From Streptomyces sp. CB01249 (lineage in GTDB: Bacteria > Actinomycetota > Actinomycetes > Streptomycetales > Streptomycetaceae): DNA of 64,000 nt. The stretch covers positions 27,969 through 91,968 of the forward strand of contig NZ_LISW01000005.1 in assembly GCF_001905735.1 (NCBI RefSeq), given 5' to 3'. The notes under the pieces are model-generated. The model did no database searches. It saw only the letters and a program-made list of their open reading frames with translations, and was not told where the DNA came from. The position numbers and the translations under genes are program-made. Below, one piece after another: positions 45,336 to 55,660 of the stretch (position 1 is its first letter; every line of letters starts with the position of its first letter).

Positions 45336-45521
45336 GCCGCCGCCTCCGCGGAGGGGGCGGCGCAGGTACTACCGGACGATCCGTCCATTGCTGGAGGGAG
45401 TCACTCCTCGGGTCGCAGGAAAATCCCCGCCGGCCGCAGGGGCCTTCGGGCGGGGCGGGGCGCGCACGGGGCGCCACCGCCCTCCAGAGTAATCAACGGG
45501 AGGCCGTACGGGGCAAGGGGC

Positions 45522-45986
45522 TCAGCCGTTGTCCGTGCCGGTGCCGTGGTTCTCGGCGAGGGCGCGCAGGGCCCGGGCGTCCTGGATGGCGCGCTTTTTG
45601 GCGATGCCGGGCTGGATGCCGAGGGCGGGCATGCTGGTGCCGTCGCTGAGGTCGAGGAAGACCCACGGGTCGCCGACCCGCAGGTTGACGCGGACGATCT
45701 CGGCCCAGGAGAGACGGCGGCTGCGCGTGAGGTTGACCACCGTCACGCCCTCCTCGTCCGCGACGACCTTGGGACGGCTGAGCAGCGCCAGGACGCCGAA
45801 GAAGAGCAGCGCGGTGAAGACGAAGCTGACCCGCTCTCCCCCGCTGAGCTGTTCGAGGGTGAAGGCGACGACGGTGATGACGGCGAACATCACCGCGCCG
45901 ACGGTCAGCAGGACCACCCGAGTACGGGTCGGCCGGAAGGTGACCGGCAGGGCCGGCGGGCCGGGCGGCGGTGCGGGGGCTGACAT
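45522..45986 (-). CDS. PH-domain membrane-associated protein
   Basis: This 154-residue protein has a Pro-rich start, two membrane segments (VVLLTVGAVMFAVITVVAFTL and FVFTALLFFGVLALL) and a small bacterial PH-like domain (VVADEEGVTVVNLTRSRRLS, PWVFLDLSDGTSMPALGI). Function is unknown. It follows hisG by 25 bp in the same direction and is probably the last gene of the rib-his transcript. Actinobacteria often carry such PH-domain genes next to riboflavin and his genes. Confidence 0.8.
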   Translation of the reverse strand: MSAPAPPPGPPALPVTFRPTRTRVVLLTVGAVMFAVITVVAFTLEQLSGGERVSFVFTALLFFGVLALLSRPKVVADEEGVTVVNLTRSRRLSWAEIVRVNLRVGDPWVFLDLSDGTSMPALGIQPGIAKKRAIQDARALRALAENHGTGTDNG

Positions 45987-46011
45987 CGTGCTCTTCTTCC
46001 GTCCCCCGCCG

Positions 46012-46860
46012 TCAGAGACGGCAGGCGTGGATCGCGGTGGTGAGGATGGCGCGGGCGCCGAGGTCGTACAGGTCGTCCATGATCCGCTGCGCCTCGGCGG
46101 CGGCGACCATGGAGCGGACGGCGACCCAGCCCTCGTGGTGCAGCGGGGAGATGGTCGGCGACTCCAGGCCCGGGGTGAGGGCGACGGCGCGCTCCAGGTG
46201 CTCGACGCGGCAGTCGTAGTCCATCATCACGTAGCTGCGGGCCACCAGGACGCCCTGGAGGCGGCGCAGGAACTGCTGGACCTTGGGCTCGTCGGCGGGG
46301 GCGCCGGTGCGCCGGATGACGACGGCCTCGGAGGTCATGATGGGCTCGCCGATGACGTCGAGGCCCGCGTTGCGCAGGCTGGTGCCGGTCTCCACGACGT
46401 CCGCGATGACCTGGGCGACGCCGAGTTCGATCGCGGTCTCGACGGCGCCGTCGAGGTGGACGACGGAGGCGTTGACCCCGGCCTCGGCGAGGTGCTTGGC
46501 GACGATGCCCTCGTAGGAGGTGGCGATCGTCAGGCCGTCGAAGCCCTCGGGGCCCGCGACGGTCCCGGGCTTGGTGGCGTAGCGGAAGGTGGAGCGGGCG
46601 AAGCCGAGCTGGAGGATCTCCTCGGCCTCGGCACCGGAGTCCAGCAGCAGGTCGCGGCCGGTGATGCCGATGTCGAGGCGGCCCGAGCTGACGTAGATCG
46701 CGATGTCGCGGGGGCGCAGGTAGAAGAACTCGACCTCGTTGGCCGGGTCCACCAGGACGAGTTCCTTCGACTCCTTGCGCTGCTTGTAGCCCGCCTCATG
46801 GAGCATCGCCATCGCAGGCCCGGAGATAGCACCCTTGTTGGGGACGGCGATGCGCAGCAT
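46012..46860 (-). CDS. hisG: ATP phosphoribosyltransferase (long form)
   Basis: This 282-residue enzyme catalyses the first step of histidine synthesis, joining ATP and PRPP to form N1-phosphoribosyl-ATP. N-terminal MLRIAVPNKG and SGRLDIGITGRDLL, the PRPP-binding loop ADVVETGTSLRNAGL and the C-terminal regulatory domain (LTPGLESPTISPLHHEGWVAV) show the long form, which is feedback-inhibited by histidine. It lies after hisE in the same string; the remaining his genes are not in the window. Confidence 0.97.
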   Translation of the reverse strand: MLRIAVPNKGAISGPAMAMLHEAGYKQRKESKELVLVDPANEVEFFYLRPRDIAIYVSSGRLDIGITGRDLLLDSGAEAEEILQLGFARSTFRYATKPGTVAGPEGFDGLTIATSYEGIVAKHLAEAGVNASVVHLDGAVETAIELGVAQVIADVVETGTSLRNAGLDVIGEPIMTSEAVVIRRTGAPADEPKVQQFLRRLQGVLVARSYVMMDYDCRVEHLERAVALTPGLESPTISPLHHEGWVAVRSMVAAAEAQRIMDDLYDLGARAILTTAIHACRL

Positions 46861-46923
46861 GAGGTCGGGTTTCCTTTGCGAAAGGGGTGGCGGGATGACG
46901 TACGGGAGGGTTCGGGGCCTGGC

Positions 46924-47196
46924 TCAGAGGTGGGCGTAGACGTCGTCCAGGGAGATCCCGCGCGCGACCATCATCACCTGGACGTGGTACAGCAGCTGCG
47001 AGATCTCCTCGGCGGCGGCGTCCTTGCTCTCGTGCTCGGCGGCCATCCAGACTTCGGCGGCCTCCTCGACGACCTTCTTGCCGATGGCATGGACCCCCTT
47101 CTCCACCAGTTCGGCGGTGCGGGAGGTGGAGGGGTCGCCGTTGGCGGCCTTGAGCTGCAGCTCGGCGAAGAGCTCTTCGAAGGTTTTGTTCGCCAT
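46924..47196 (-). CDS. hisE: Phosphoribosyl-ATP pyrophosphatase
   Basis: This 90-residue MazG-like enzyme catalyses the second histidine step, hydrolysing phosphoribosyl-ATP to phosphoribosyl-AMP. Typical features are FEELFAELQLKAANGDPSTS, GKKVVEEAAEVWMAA (metal-binding acids) and EEISQLLYHVQVMM. Length and sequence match stand-alone actinobacterial HisE. ATG 47196 lies 34 bp after ribH, so it appears to be transcribed with the riboflavin genes. Confidence 0.95.
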   Translation of the reverse strand: MANKTFEELFAELQLKAANGDPSTSRTAELVEKGVHAIGKKVVEEAAEVWMAAEHESKDAAAEEISQLLYHVQVMMVARGISLDDVYAHL

Positions 47197-47230
47197 GATG
47201 TGCTCAGAATACGGGGTGCCGCGCCCGCAC

Positions 47231-47716
47231 TCAGCGCCAGGGTTCGCTGACCGAGCGCAGTGTGGCGGCGGTGGCGACTGCGGCGGTGACCGCTTCGTGC
47301 CCCTTGTCCTCGTTGGACCCTTCGATGCCCGCGCGGTCGAGCGCCTGCTCCTCGGTGTCGCAGGTGAGGACACCGAAGCCGACCGGGACTCCGGTGTCCA
47401 CGGCGACCTGGGTCAGGCCGTTGGTGACGCCGTGGGACACGTATTCGAAGTGCGGGGTGCCGCCGCGGATGATCACGCCGAGGGCGACGATCGCGTCGTA
47501 CCCGCGCCCGGCCAGCACCTTCGCCACGACGGGGAGCTCGAAGCTGCCCGGGACCCGCAGCAGGGTGGGCTCGTCGATGCCCAGCTCGTGCAGGGCGCGC
47601 AGGGCGCCGTCGACCAGGCCGTCCATGACCTTCTCGTGCCACTGCGCGGCTACGACCGCCACACGCAGGTCACCGCAGTTGCGTACGGACAGTTCGGGTG
47701 CGCCCTTGCCGCTCAT
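47231..47716 (-). CDS. ribH: 6,7-dimethyl-8-ribityllumazine synthase
   Basis: This 161-residue enzyme condenses 5-amino-6-ribitylaminouracil with 3,4-dihydroxy-2-butanone 4-phosphate. Landmarks are VAVVAAQWHEKVMDGLVDGA, RVPGSFELPVVAK, VALGVIIRGGTPHFEYVSHG and the conserved VGFGVLTCDTEEQALDRAG. It forms capsid-like oligomers in related species. It follows ribBA by 29 bp and precedes hisE by 34 bp. Confidence 0.97.
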   Translation of the reverse strand: MSGKGAPELSVRNCGDLRVAVVAAQWHEKVMDGLVDGALRALHELGIDEPTLLRVPGSFELPVVAKVLAGRGYDAIVALGVIIRGGTPHFEYVSHGVTNGLTQVAVDTGVPVGFGVLTCDTEEQALDRAGIEGSNEDKGHEAVTAAVATAATLRSVSEPWR

Positions 47717-47745
47717 GTCTCTCCTGGGTTCTCTGTACGGGTGTG

Positions 47746-49040
<1,295 letters not shown>

Positions 49041-49044
<4 letters not shown>

Positions 49045-49685
49045 GCCGTGGCTCCTTCCAGAGCGGGTGTCCGCGTACGCAGCCACCAGTCGCGCATGCC
49101 CCACAGGACGAGGGCGCCGTAGACGACGTAGATGAGACCGGAGAAGGCGAGCCCGCTGTGGAAGTTCAGCGGGACGCCGACGAGGTCGACCAGGAGCCAG
49201 GCGAACCAGAACTCGACCATGCCGCGCGCCTGGGCGAGCATCGCGACCAGCGTGCCCGCGAAGATGTAGGCGTCCGCCCAGGGGCTCCAGGAGAGCGAGG
49301 GGAAGGCGGTGAACAGGCCGCCGACCGCGAGGGTGCCGAGGGCCGCCCCGCCGACCAGGTAGCCGCGTTCGCGCCAGGTGGCGAACCGGACCGCGATGGA
49401 ACCGTCCTGGGCCTGCTGACGGCCCCGGGTCCACTGCTGCCAGCCCCAGACGGCGACCGCGATGACGATGACCTGCTTGCCGACGCTGCCCGCCTGCTGG
49501 ACGGAGACGTTGGCGGCGACCAGCACGACGCCGGACAGGAGCTGGGCGGGCCAGGTCCATATCGAGCGCAGCCAGCCGAGCGCGAGGGCGATCAGGCCGA
49601 CGGTGTTGCCGATCATGTCGGACCAGATGATGTGCTGGTCGAGGACGGTGAACGCCTCGGAGTTCAGCCAGTGCAGGGCGCTCAC
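49041..49685 (-). CDS. ribM: Riboflavin transporter RibM (PnuC-like)
   Basis: This 214-residue protein of the PnuC superfamily has about seven membrane segments. PnuC proteins usually carry nicotinamide riboside, but in a rib operon behind an FMN riboswitch it matches RibM, a riboflavin and roseoflavin transporter described in S. davawensis. Motifs include GLIALALGWLRSIWTWPAQL and WLLVDLVGVPLNFHSGLAFS. The start is GTG 49685, overlapping the ribE stop (GTGA), and the stop overlaps the ribBA start. Confidence 0.93.
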
Positions 49686-50299
49686 TTCGCCTCCTCCCCG
49701 GTCTCCGGCGTGCCGTGGCCGAGCAGCCGCTCGACGTACTTCGCGATGACGTCCACTTCGAGGTTGACCGGGTCGCCGGGCCCCTTGATGCCGAGGGTGG
49801 TCAGCGCGAGGGTGGTGGGGATGAGGCTGATGGTGAAGTAGTCCGGCGCGGCGTCCACCACGGTCAGGCTGACGCCGTCGACGGTGATCGAGCCCTTCTC
49901 CACCACGTACCGGGTGAGGGCGTCCGGGAGCGAGATCTTGACGATCTCCCAGTTCTCGGAGGGCCGCCGCTCCAGGATGCGGCCGGTGCCGTCGACGTGG
50001 CCCTGGACGATGTGGCCGCCGAGCCGCCCTCCGAGCGCCATGGGGCGTTCGAGGTTGACGCGGGAGCCGGTCGTCAGGGCGCCGAGGCTGGAGCGGTTCA
50101 GCGTCTCGGCCATCACGTCGGCGGTGAACTCGTGCTCGCCGAGGTCCACGACGGTCAGGCAGACGCCGTTCACGGCGATGGAGTCCCCGTGCTTGGCGCC
50201 CTCGGTGACGACGGGTCCGCGCAGGCGGAAGCGGGAGGCGTCGTCCAGTTGCTCGACGGCGGTGACCTCGCCCAGTTCTTCGACGATTCCGGTGAACAT
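49682..50299 (-). CDS. ribE: Riboflavin synthase alpha subunit
   Basis: This 205-residue enzyme dismutates two lumazine molecules to riboflavin. It shows the expected internal duplication of a six-stranded barrel: GDSIAVNGVCLTVVDLG with VQGHVDGTG in the first half, and KGSITVDGVSLTVVDA in the second. It begins MFTGIVEELG, typical for the family. The ATG directly follows the ribD stop (TGAATG). Confidence 0.97.
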   Translation of the reverse strand: MFTGIVEELGEVTAVEQLDDASRFRLRGPVVTEGAKHGDSIAVNGVCLTVVDLGEHEFTADVMAETLNRSSLGALTTGSRVNLERPMALGGRLGGHIVQGHVDGTGRILERRPSENWEIVKISLPDALTRYVVEKGSITVDGVSLTVVDAAPDYFTISLIPTTLALTTLGIKGPGDPVNLEVDVIAKYVERLLGHGTPETGEEAK

Positions 50300-51400
50300 T
50301 CAGTTTTCCTTCCGGGCGGGGCCGGGGACGGCGGTGACGCGCAGATCGGGGCCGATGCGGACGGTCTCCGTCACGTCGAGGCGCAACGCCTCGGTGAGCG
50401 TGGAGATTCCGGCGTCGGCGAGGGCGGCGGGGCCCGCGCCGATGAGGACGGGGGCGAGATAGCCGACGACCTTGTCGACGAGTCCCGCGGCGACGAAGGC
50501 ACCGGCGAGGACCGGGCCCCCTTCGAGGAGTACGGAGCGGACACCGCGCTCGTGGAGGGCGGCGAGCAGGGCGGCGGGATCGAGCCCGGGCCCCTCGGCC
50601 GCGCGGGGCAGGCGCAGGACCACCTCGTCGGGCAGGTGGCCGGTCTCCGCGTCCTCGGCGACCGCGACCAGGGTGGGCGCGGTGGCGTCGAGGACCCGGG
50701 CGCCGGGCCGTACGGCGGTGGCGCGGGTGTCCATGACGACGCGCAGGGGCTGGACCGCGCCGTCGACGCCGCGCACCCCGAGCTGGGGGTCGTCGGCGCG
50801 GGCGGTGCCGGAGCCGACGAGGACCGCGTCGGCCTCGGCGCGCAGCCGGTGCACGTCGGCGCGGGACTCGGCGGAGCTGATCCAGCGGCTGGTCCCGTCG
50901 GCGGCGGCGACCCGGCCGTCGAGACTGGCCGCGTACTTCCAGGTGACGTGCGGGCGGCCCCGGCGGACGGAGGTGAGCCAGGCCGCGTTGCCCGCCTCGG
51001 CCTCGTCGGCGAGGAGGCCCGCCTCGGCCCGGACTCCGGCGGCGCGGAGCGTGTCGGCGCCGCCGGTGGCCTGCGGGTTCGGGTCGCCGACCGCGTACAC
51101 GACACGGGCGATCCCGGCCTCGATGAGCGCCTGGGCGCAGGGGCCGGTGCGACCGGTGTGGTTACAGGGTTCGAGGGTGACGTAGGCGGTGCCGCCCCGG
51201 GCCCGGTCGCCGGCCGCGCGCAGGGCGTGGATCTCGGCGTGCGGGCCTCCGGCGCGCTGGTGGAAGCCCTCGCCCGCGGTCGCGCCGGCGGCGTCGAGGA
51301 CGACGCATCCCACGACCGGGTTGGGGCTGGTGGAGCCGAGGCCGCGGGCGGCGAGCGTGATGGCTCGGCGCATGGCGGTGATGTCGGCTGCGGTGTCCAC
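50300..51400 (-). CDS. ribD: Bifunctional pyrimidine deaminase/reductase
   Basis: This 366-residue enzyme catalyses the second and third riboflavin steps. The N-terminal deaminase domain has zinc ligands in PHAEIHAL and EPCNHTGRTGPC. The C-terminal reductase domain has KYAASLDGRVAA and LLEGGPVLAGAF. Translation starts at GTG 51400 (VDTAADITAMRRAI) with GGAGGA 6 nt upstream. It is the first gene of the operon, about 158 nt after the FMN riboswitch. Confidence 0.96.
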   Translation of the reverse strand: MDTAADITAMRRAITLAARGLGSTSPNPVVGCVVLDAAGATAGEGFHQRAGGPHAEIHALRAAGDRARGGTAYVTLEPCNHTGRTGPCAQALIEAGIARVVYAVGDPNPQATGGADTLRAAGVRAEAGLLADEAEAGNAAWLTSVRRGRPHVTWKYAASLDGRVAAADGTSRWISSAESRADVHRLRAEADAVLVGSGTARADDPQLGVRGVDGAVQPLRVVMDTRATAVRPGARVLDATAPTLVAVAEDAETGHLPDEVVLRLPRAAEGPGLDPAALLAALHERGVRSVLLEGGPVLAGAFVAAGLVDKVVGYLAPVLIGAGPAALADAGISTLTEALRLDVTETVRIGPDLRVTAVPGPARKEN

Positions 51401-51557
51401 CGGGTCCTCCTGCCTCTTCGGGCACGGACTCCGGGGCCTGTCGATGACGACAGAAGAAGCGGAACGCACGACAGGGACGCCTCAAGCCGGAAAACACGGA
51501 GGAATCCGGTGATCCGGAACCTCCGCCGACGGCGGCGTACCCGCGAAACGGCCCGCC

Positions 51558-51684
51558 GCGCACTGCCTCCCATCCGGACTTTAACCGTCGGTCCAGGAAT
51601 TTCACCTGGTCAACCGGCCGCTGGATGCGGACGGGTCGCGGACTGTAACCGCCGGTTCGGAATTGCACCGACCCCGGAGTGCGC
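51558..51684 (-). promoter_or_regulatory. FMN riboswitch (RFN element)
   Basis: On the minus strand the conserved RFN blocks appear in order: ccggggtcggtgcaattccg, aaccggcggttacagtccgc, ccaggtgaaattcctggacc and gacggttaaagtccggatgg, then gaggcagtgcgc. P1 pairs GCGCACT (51678-51684) with AGTGCGC (51558-51564). It should sense FMN and repress the ribD-ribE-ribM-ribBA-ribH transcript. The remaining leader to ribD (51401-51557) holds no gene. Confidence 0.95.
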
Positions 51685-51808
51685 TGCTGCTGGTACACGA
51701 TCAGTGTGCCACGACCCGGCAGGGGCCAACCGGGTGAACGCTGTGGAGTGGCTCACAGACAGCACGTGACAAGAACTCTTTCGGACATCCGTACAGGAAT
51801 CTATCGCG

Positions 51809-51852
51809 ATTGGTCCAGACCTATTGACGCACTGGTCTAGTCCTCTTAATCT
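51809..51852 (+). promoter_or_regulatory. Promoter of the second chitinase with two dre-like sites
   Basis: TTGACG (51824-51829) and TAATCT (51847-51852) are 17 nt apart. ATTGGTCCAGACCT (51809-51822) precedes the -35 box and ACTGGTCTAGTCCT (51831-51844) fills the spacer, the same arrangement as at the first chitinase. DasR control is predicted. Confidence 0.85.
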
Positions 51853-51961
51853 CTGCGTCACCTCCGAGGAGCGGTTCCGCGGTGTGCGCACGCCCGGGAC
51901 CAGGCACGACCCACCCCCTTGTTCAGTTGTGTTCTGCCGACCTCCCCAGGAGGAACCGAAC

Positions 51962-54307
51962 GTGCTGTCCCCCACCCGTGCGAGAGCCACGCTCCTCGCC
52001 GCCGGCGCAGGCATCGCCGCGCTGCTGATCGGCTCGCTCGCCGCGACGCCTTCGCAGGCCGCCGACCAGGAGTCCTGTCGCCCCGACGGGCTCTACGAGA
52101 CGCCGGGCGTCTCCGTCCCCTACTGCTCCGTGTACGACTCCGAGGGCCGCGAGAAGATGGGCGCCGACCACCCCCGGCGCGTCATCGGCTACTTCACCAA
52201 CTGGCGGACCGGCAAGGACGGCAAGCCCGCCTACCTGGCCTCCGACATCCCCTGGGACAAGGTCACCCACCTCAACTACGCCTTCGCCCACATCGACGGG
52301 GCCAACAAGCTCTCCGTGGGCGCGGATGGGCCGGAAAACGCCTCCACCGGGATGACCTGGCCGGGCGTCAAGGGCGCCGAGATGGACCCGGACCTCCCCT
52401 ACAAGGGCCATTTCAACCTGCTCAGCAAGTTCAAGAAGCAGTACCCGAACGTGAAGACGATGGTCTCCGTCGGCGGCTGGGCCGAGACCGGCGGCTACTT
52501 CGGCGACGACGGCGAGCGGGTCGGCTCGGGCGGCTTCTACTCCATGGCCACCAACGCCGACGGCTCGGTCAACCAGGCCGGGATCGACACCTTCGCCGAC
52601 TCGGCGGTCGACTTCATCCGGAAGTACGGCTTCAACGGCGTCGACATCGACTACGAGTACCCGACGACCATGAAGGACGCGGGCAACCCGCTGGACTGGA
52701 CGCTGTCCAACGCCCGCCGCGCCGGTCTGGTCAAGGGCTACGCCGCGCTGATGAAGACCCTGCGCGAGAAGCTGGACCGGGCCTCCGCCGCCGACGGCCA
52801 CCACTACCTGCTCAGCGTCGCCGCCCCCTCGTCGGGCTACCTGCTGCGCGGCATGGAGACGTTCCAGGTCCAGAAGTACCTGGACTACGTCAACATCATG
52901 TCGTACGACCTGCACGGCGCCTGGAACGAGTACGTCGGCCCCAACGCCGCGCTCTACGACGACGGCAAGGACGCGGAGCTCGCCCAGGCGAGCGTCTACT
53001 CGACCTCGCAGTACGGCGGCACCGGCTACCTCAACACGGACTGGGCCTACCACTACTTCCGCGGTTCGATGCCGTCCGGCCGGATCAACATCGGCCTGCC
53101 GTACTACACCCGCGGCTTCAAGAACGTGCAGGGCGGCACCAACGGCCTGTGGGGCAAGGCGGCTTCGACCGACTGCCCGGCCGGAGCGGGGCTGACCAAG
53201 TGCGGTGACGGTGCCGTCGGCATCGACAACCTCTGGCACGACCTGGACACCAACGGCAAGGAGTCGCCCGCCGGGTCCAACCCGATGTGGCACGCGAAGA
53301 ACCTGGAGAAGGGCATCGTCGGCGACTACGTCACGGATTACGGATTCCCCGCGGACACGAAGCTGACCGGCACCTACGTCCGCAACTACGACTCGACGCT
53401 CGTCGCGCCGTGGCTGTGGAACGCCGACAAGAAGGTCTTCCTCTCCACCGAGGACGAGCAGTCCGTGCAGGCCAAGGCGGACTACGTGGCCGACAAGGGC
53501 ATCGGCGGCACGATGATCTGGGAGCTGGCCGGGGACTACGGCTGGAACGCGGCCAAGGGGCAGTACGAGCCCGGCTCCACGCTCACCTCGACCATGTACG
53601 ACACCTTCAAGACGGCGGCGCCGTACGGGGCGAAGCGCTCCACGATCGACCTGCCCACCCAGGCGCTGGACATCGACGTGTCGTTCGGCCAGTTCCCGCT
53701 GGGCGACTCCAACTACCCGATCAGCCCCAAGCTGACGATCACCAACAACACCGAGGCGACGCTGCCCGGCGGTACGGAGTTCCAGTTCGACTACTCCACC
53801 TCGGCGCCCGCCAACGCCAAGGACCAGTCGGGCTTCGGCACGACGATCGTGCGCAGTGATCACACCGCCGCGAACAACGTCGGCGGGCTGAAGGGCGACT
53901 ACAACCGCGTCTCGCTGAAGCTGCCGTCCTGGCAGAGCCTGGCGCCCGGCGCGTCGGTCCAGGTCGACTTCGTGTACTACCTGCCGACGTCCACGCCGTC
54001 CAACTGGACGGTGACCTTCGGCGGGAAGTCCTACGCGCTGGCGGCGGACCTGGCCCGGGGCACGACCGTGGTCCAGCCGGGCACGGGCTCGACCCCGACG
54101 CCCGACCCGTCCGGCTCCACCGGCCCGAGCCCCGACCCGTCGGGCGGCACCTGCGCGGCGGCGGCGTGGAGCGCGAGCGCGGAGTACGGCGCCGGTACGA
54201 CGGTGAGCCAGGACGGCCACCAGTGGAAGGCGAAGTGGTGGACGAAGGGCGAGAAGCCCGGCTCCACCGGTGAATGGGGCGTCTGGCAGGACCTCGGCGC
54301 CTGCTGA
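51962..54307 (+). CDS. Secreted modular GH18 chitinase with chitin-binding module
   Basis: This 781-residue protein has a signal peptide (to about residue 34, TPSQA|ADQ) and a GH18 barrel (VIGYFTNWRTG, VSVGGWAETGGYF, catalytic GVDIDYE with Glu232, MSYDLHGAWNEY). A ChiC-type beta domain follows (ALDIDVSFGQFPLGDSNYPI), then a Pro/Thr/Ser linker and a C-terminal CBM5/12 (GHQWKAKWWTKGEKPG). It is a processive-type chitinase resembling the SCO1444 group. The start is GTG 51962, with AGGAGG at 51948-51953. It is divergent from the rib operon. Confidence 0.93.
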   Translation: MLSPTRARATLLAAGAGIAALLIGSLAATPSQAADQESCRPDGLYETPGVSVPYCSVYDSEGREKMGADHPRRVIGYFTNWRTGKDGKPAYLASDIPWDKVTHLNYAFAHIDGANKLSVGADGPENASTGMTWPGVKGAEMDPDLPYKGHFNLLSKFKKQYPNVKTMVSVGGWAETGGYFGDDGERVGSGGFYSMATNADGSVNQAGIDTFADSAVDFIRKYGFNGVDIDYEYPTTMKDAGNPLDWTLSNARRAGLVKGYAALMKTLREKLDRASAADGHHYLLSVAAPSSGYLLRGMETFQVQKYLDYVNIMSYDLHGAWNEYVGPNAALYDDGKDAELAQASVYSTSQYGGTGYLNTDWAYHYFRGSMPSGRINIGLPYYTRGFKNVQGGTNGLWGKAASTDCPAGAGLTKCGDGAVGIDNLWHDLDTNGKESPAGSNPMWHAKNLEKGIVGDYVTDYGFPADTKLTGTYVRNYDSTLVAPWLWNADKKVFLSTEDEQSVQAKADYVADKGIGGTMIWELAGDYGWNAAKGQYEPGSTLTSTMYDTFKTAAPYGAKRSTIDLPTQALDIDVSFGQFPLGDSNYPISPKLTITNNTEATLPGGTEFQFDYSTSAPANAKDQSGFGTTIVRSDHTAANNVGGLKGDYNRVSLKLPSWQSLAPGASVQVDFVYYLPTSTPSNWTVTFGGKSYALAADLARGTTVVQPGTGSTPTPDPSGSTGPSPDPSGGTCAAAAWSASAEYGAGTTVSQDGHQWKAKWWTKGEKPGSTGEWGVWQDLGAC

Positions 54308-54316
54308 ACCCCGCCC

Positions 54317-54369
54317 GTCGAGCCCGTCCGGCGAACCGGTTCCGTCCTCACACGCCGGACGGGCTCGAC
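54317..54369. terminator. Terminator between the second chitinase and the ROK gene
   Basis: Perfect 17-bp arms (54317-54333 and 54353-54369) flank a 19-nt loop. The second arm lies within the last codons of the convergent ROK gene. Part of the hairpin is a 29-bp repeat also present at 61372-61400. Confidence 0.8.
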
Positions 54370-55538
54370 TGCGGCGCGAAGATCGCCTCCTGCGCCGCAT
54401 CGCGCGCCGCGAGCAGCGCCCCCCGGCGCACCGCCGTGCCGCCCAGCAGCCCCGCCCGCACCCCGGTGCGCAGCGGGGACATCGCGGCCAGCCGCTCCTC
54501 GACCCGGGCGGCCAAAGCGCCGCCCCCCGCGTGGCCCACCTCGCCGGAGAGCAGGACGAGCCCGGGGTCGAGGACCGAGGCCACCGCCGCGGCGCCCACC
54601 GCGATCCGGTCGGCCAGGGCGCCGAGGAAGCCCTCGCTGTCGCCCTCCCCCGCGAGCGCCGCCCGGACGGCCACCGCCGCACCGGGCTCCTGACCCTGCT
54701 GTGTCACGACGATCCCGTATCGCGCGGCCAGTTCGCAGAGCGGCGCCGAGCCGACCAGTGAGTGGAAGCCCCCGTCGCAGTTGACGGCCGAGGGCGTGCC
54801 CGCCGTGCCGGGGACCGGCAGGAAGCCGAGTTCGCCCGCGCCGCCCGAGGCCCCCCGGCGCACCTTCCCGTCGAGCATGACCGCCGCCCCCACCCCGTGG
54901 CCCAGCCAGAGCAGGACGAACGTGTCGTGGTCGCGGGCCGCGCCGACGCGGTGCTCGGCGACGGCGGCGAGGTTCGTCTCGTTCTCGACCAGCACCGTCG
55001 CCGGAAGCCGCTCCTGGAGCGCCCGGACCAGGCTGCGGTGCCAGGCCGGCAGCCCGCTGCTGTCCCTCAGTTCGCCCGTGACCGGGTCGATCAGCCCGGG
55101 CGCGCCGATGCCGACGCTGTGCAGGGGTGCGCTTCCCGCGTTGCGGACGGTGGACGCGAGCAGCGCGACGGCCCGCTCCACGGCGTCGTCCCCCTCCGTC
55201 TCGCCGACCGGCAGCGTCGCCTCGGCCAGCGTCGCGCCCAGCAGATCGGCGATGACGACGGCGACGCTGTCGGTGCGCACGTCGAGCCCGGCCAGCAGCG
55301 CGCGGTCCGCGACGATGCCGTAGAGCCGGGCGTTGGGCCCCCGGCGGTCGGCCCCGGTCTCGCCGACGACATGGATGAGGCCCGCGCCCTGGAGGCGGTC
55401 GACCAGGTCCGCGACGGTGGGCCGGGAGAGCCCGGTCAGGGTCTTCAGCTGCGTGGCCGTCAGGGGGCCGTCCTGCTGAAGGAGCCGCAGGGCGAGCCGG
55501 TCGTTGATGGCCCGGGCGGTGCTCGGTGATGCGGGCAT
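54348..55538 (-). CDS. ROK-family transcriptional regulator
   Basis: This 396-residue protein has an N-terminal winged HTH (RLALRLLQQDGPLTATQLKT, LSRPTVADLVDRL) and a ROK sugar-binding domain (LLAGLDVRTDSVAV, HSVGIGAPGLIDP, LWLGHGVGAAVMLDG). The ROK signature GAGELGF has Phe where His is usual, and the zinc-binding CxCGxxGC cluster is missing, so kinase activity is unlikely. It is divergent from a transporter, with a palindrome between them. It probably represses that transporter in response to a sugar. ATG 55538 follows AAGGA. Confidence 0.88.
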   Translation of the reverse strand: MPASPSTARAINDRLALRLLQQDGPLTATQLKTLTGLSRPTVADLVDRLQGAGLIHVVGETGADRRGPNARLYGIVADRALLAGLDVRTDSVAVVIADLLGATLAEATLPVGETEGDDAVERAVALLASTVRNAGSAPLHSVGIGAPGLIDPVTGELRDSSGLPAWHRSLVRALQERLPATVLVENETNLAAVAEHRVGAARDHDTFVLLWLGHGVGAAVMLDGKVRRGASGGAGELGFLPVPGTAGTPSAVNCDGGFHSLVGSAPLCELAARYGIVVTQQGQEPGAAVAVRAALAGEGDSEGFLGALADRIAVGAAAVASVLDPGLVLLSGEVGHAGGGALAARVEERLAAMSPLRTGVRAGLLGGTAVRRGALLAARDAAQEAIFAPQSSPSGV

Positions 55539-55590
55539 GCCGGAATCCTTCCAGATCACCGCCGGACCGGAGTCGTACGGACGGTCTATT

Positions 55591-55611
55591 TATCAGGCAG
55601 GGTTCCTGATA
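55591..55611. promoter_or_regulatory. Likely ROK operator
   Basis: TATCAGG (55591-55597) and CCTGATA (55605-55611) are perfect inverted arms with a 7-bp spacer in an AT-rich patch between divergent genes. Confidence 0.6.
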
Positions 55612-55660
55612 GTTTATCGCCCGCATCGTGGCACAGGACTTCAGGGGAGGGCACGGCGGT

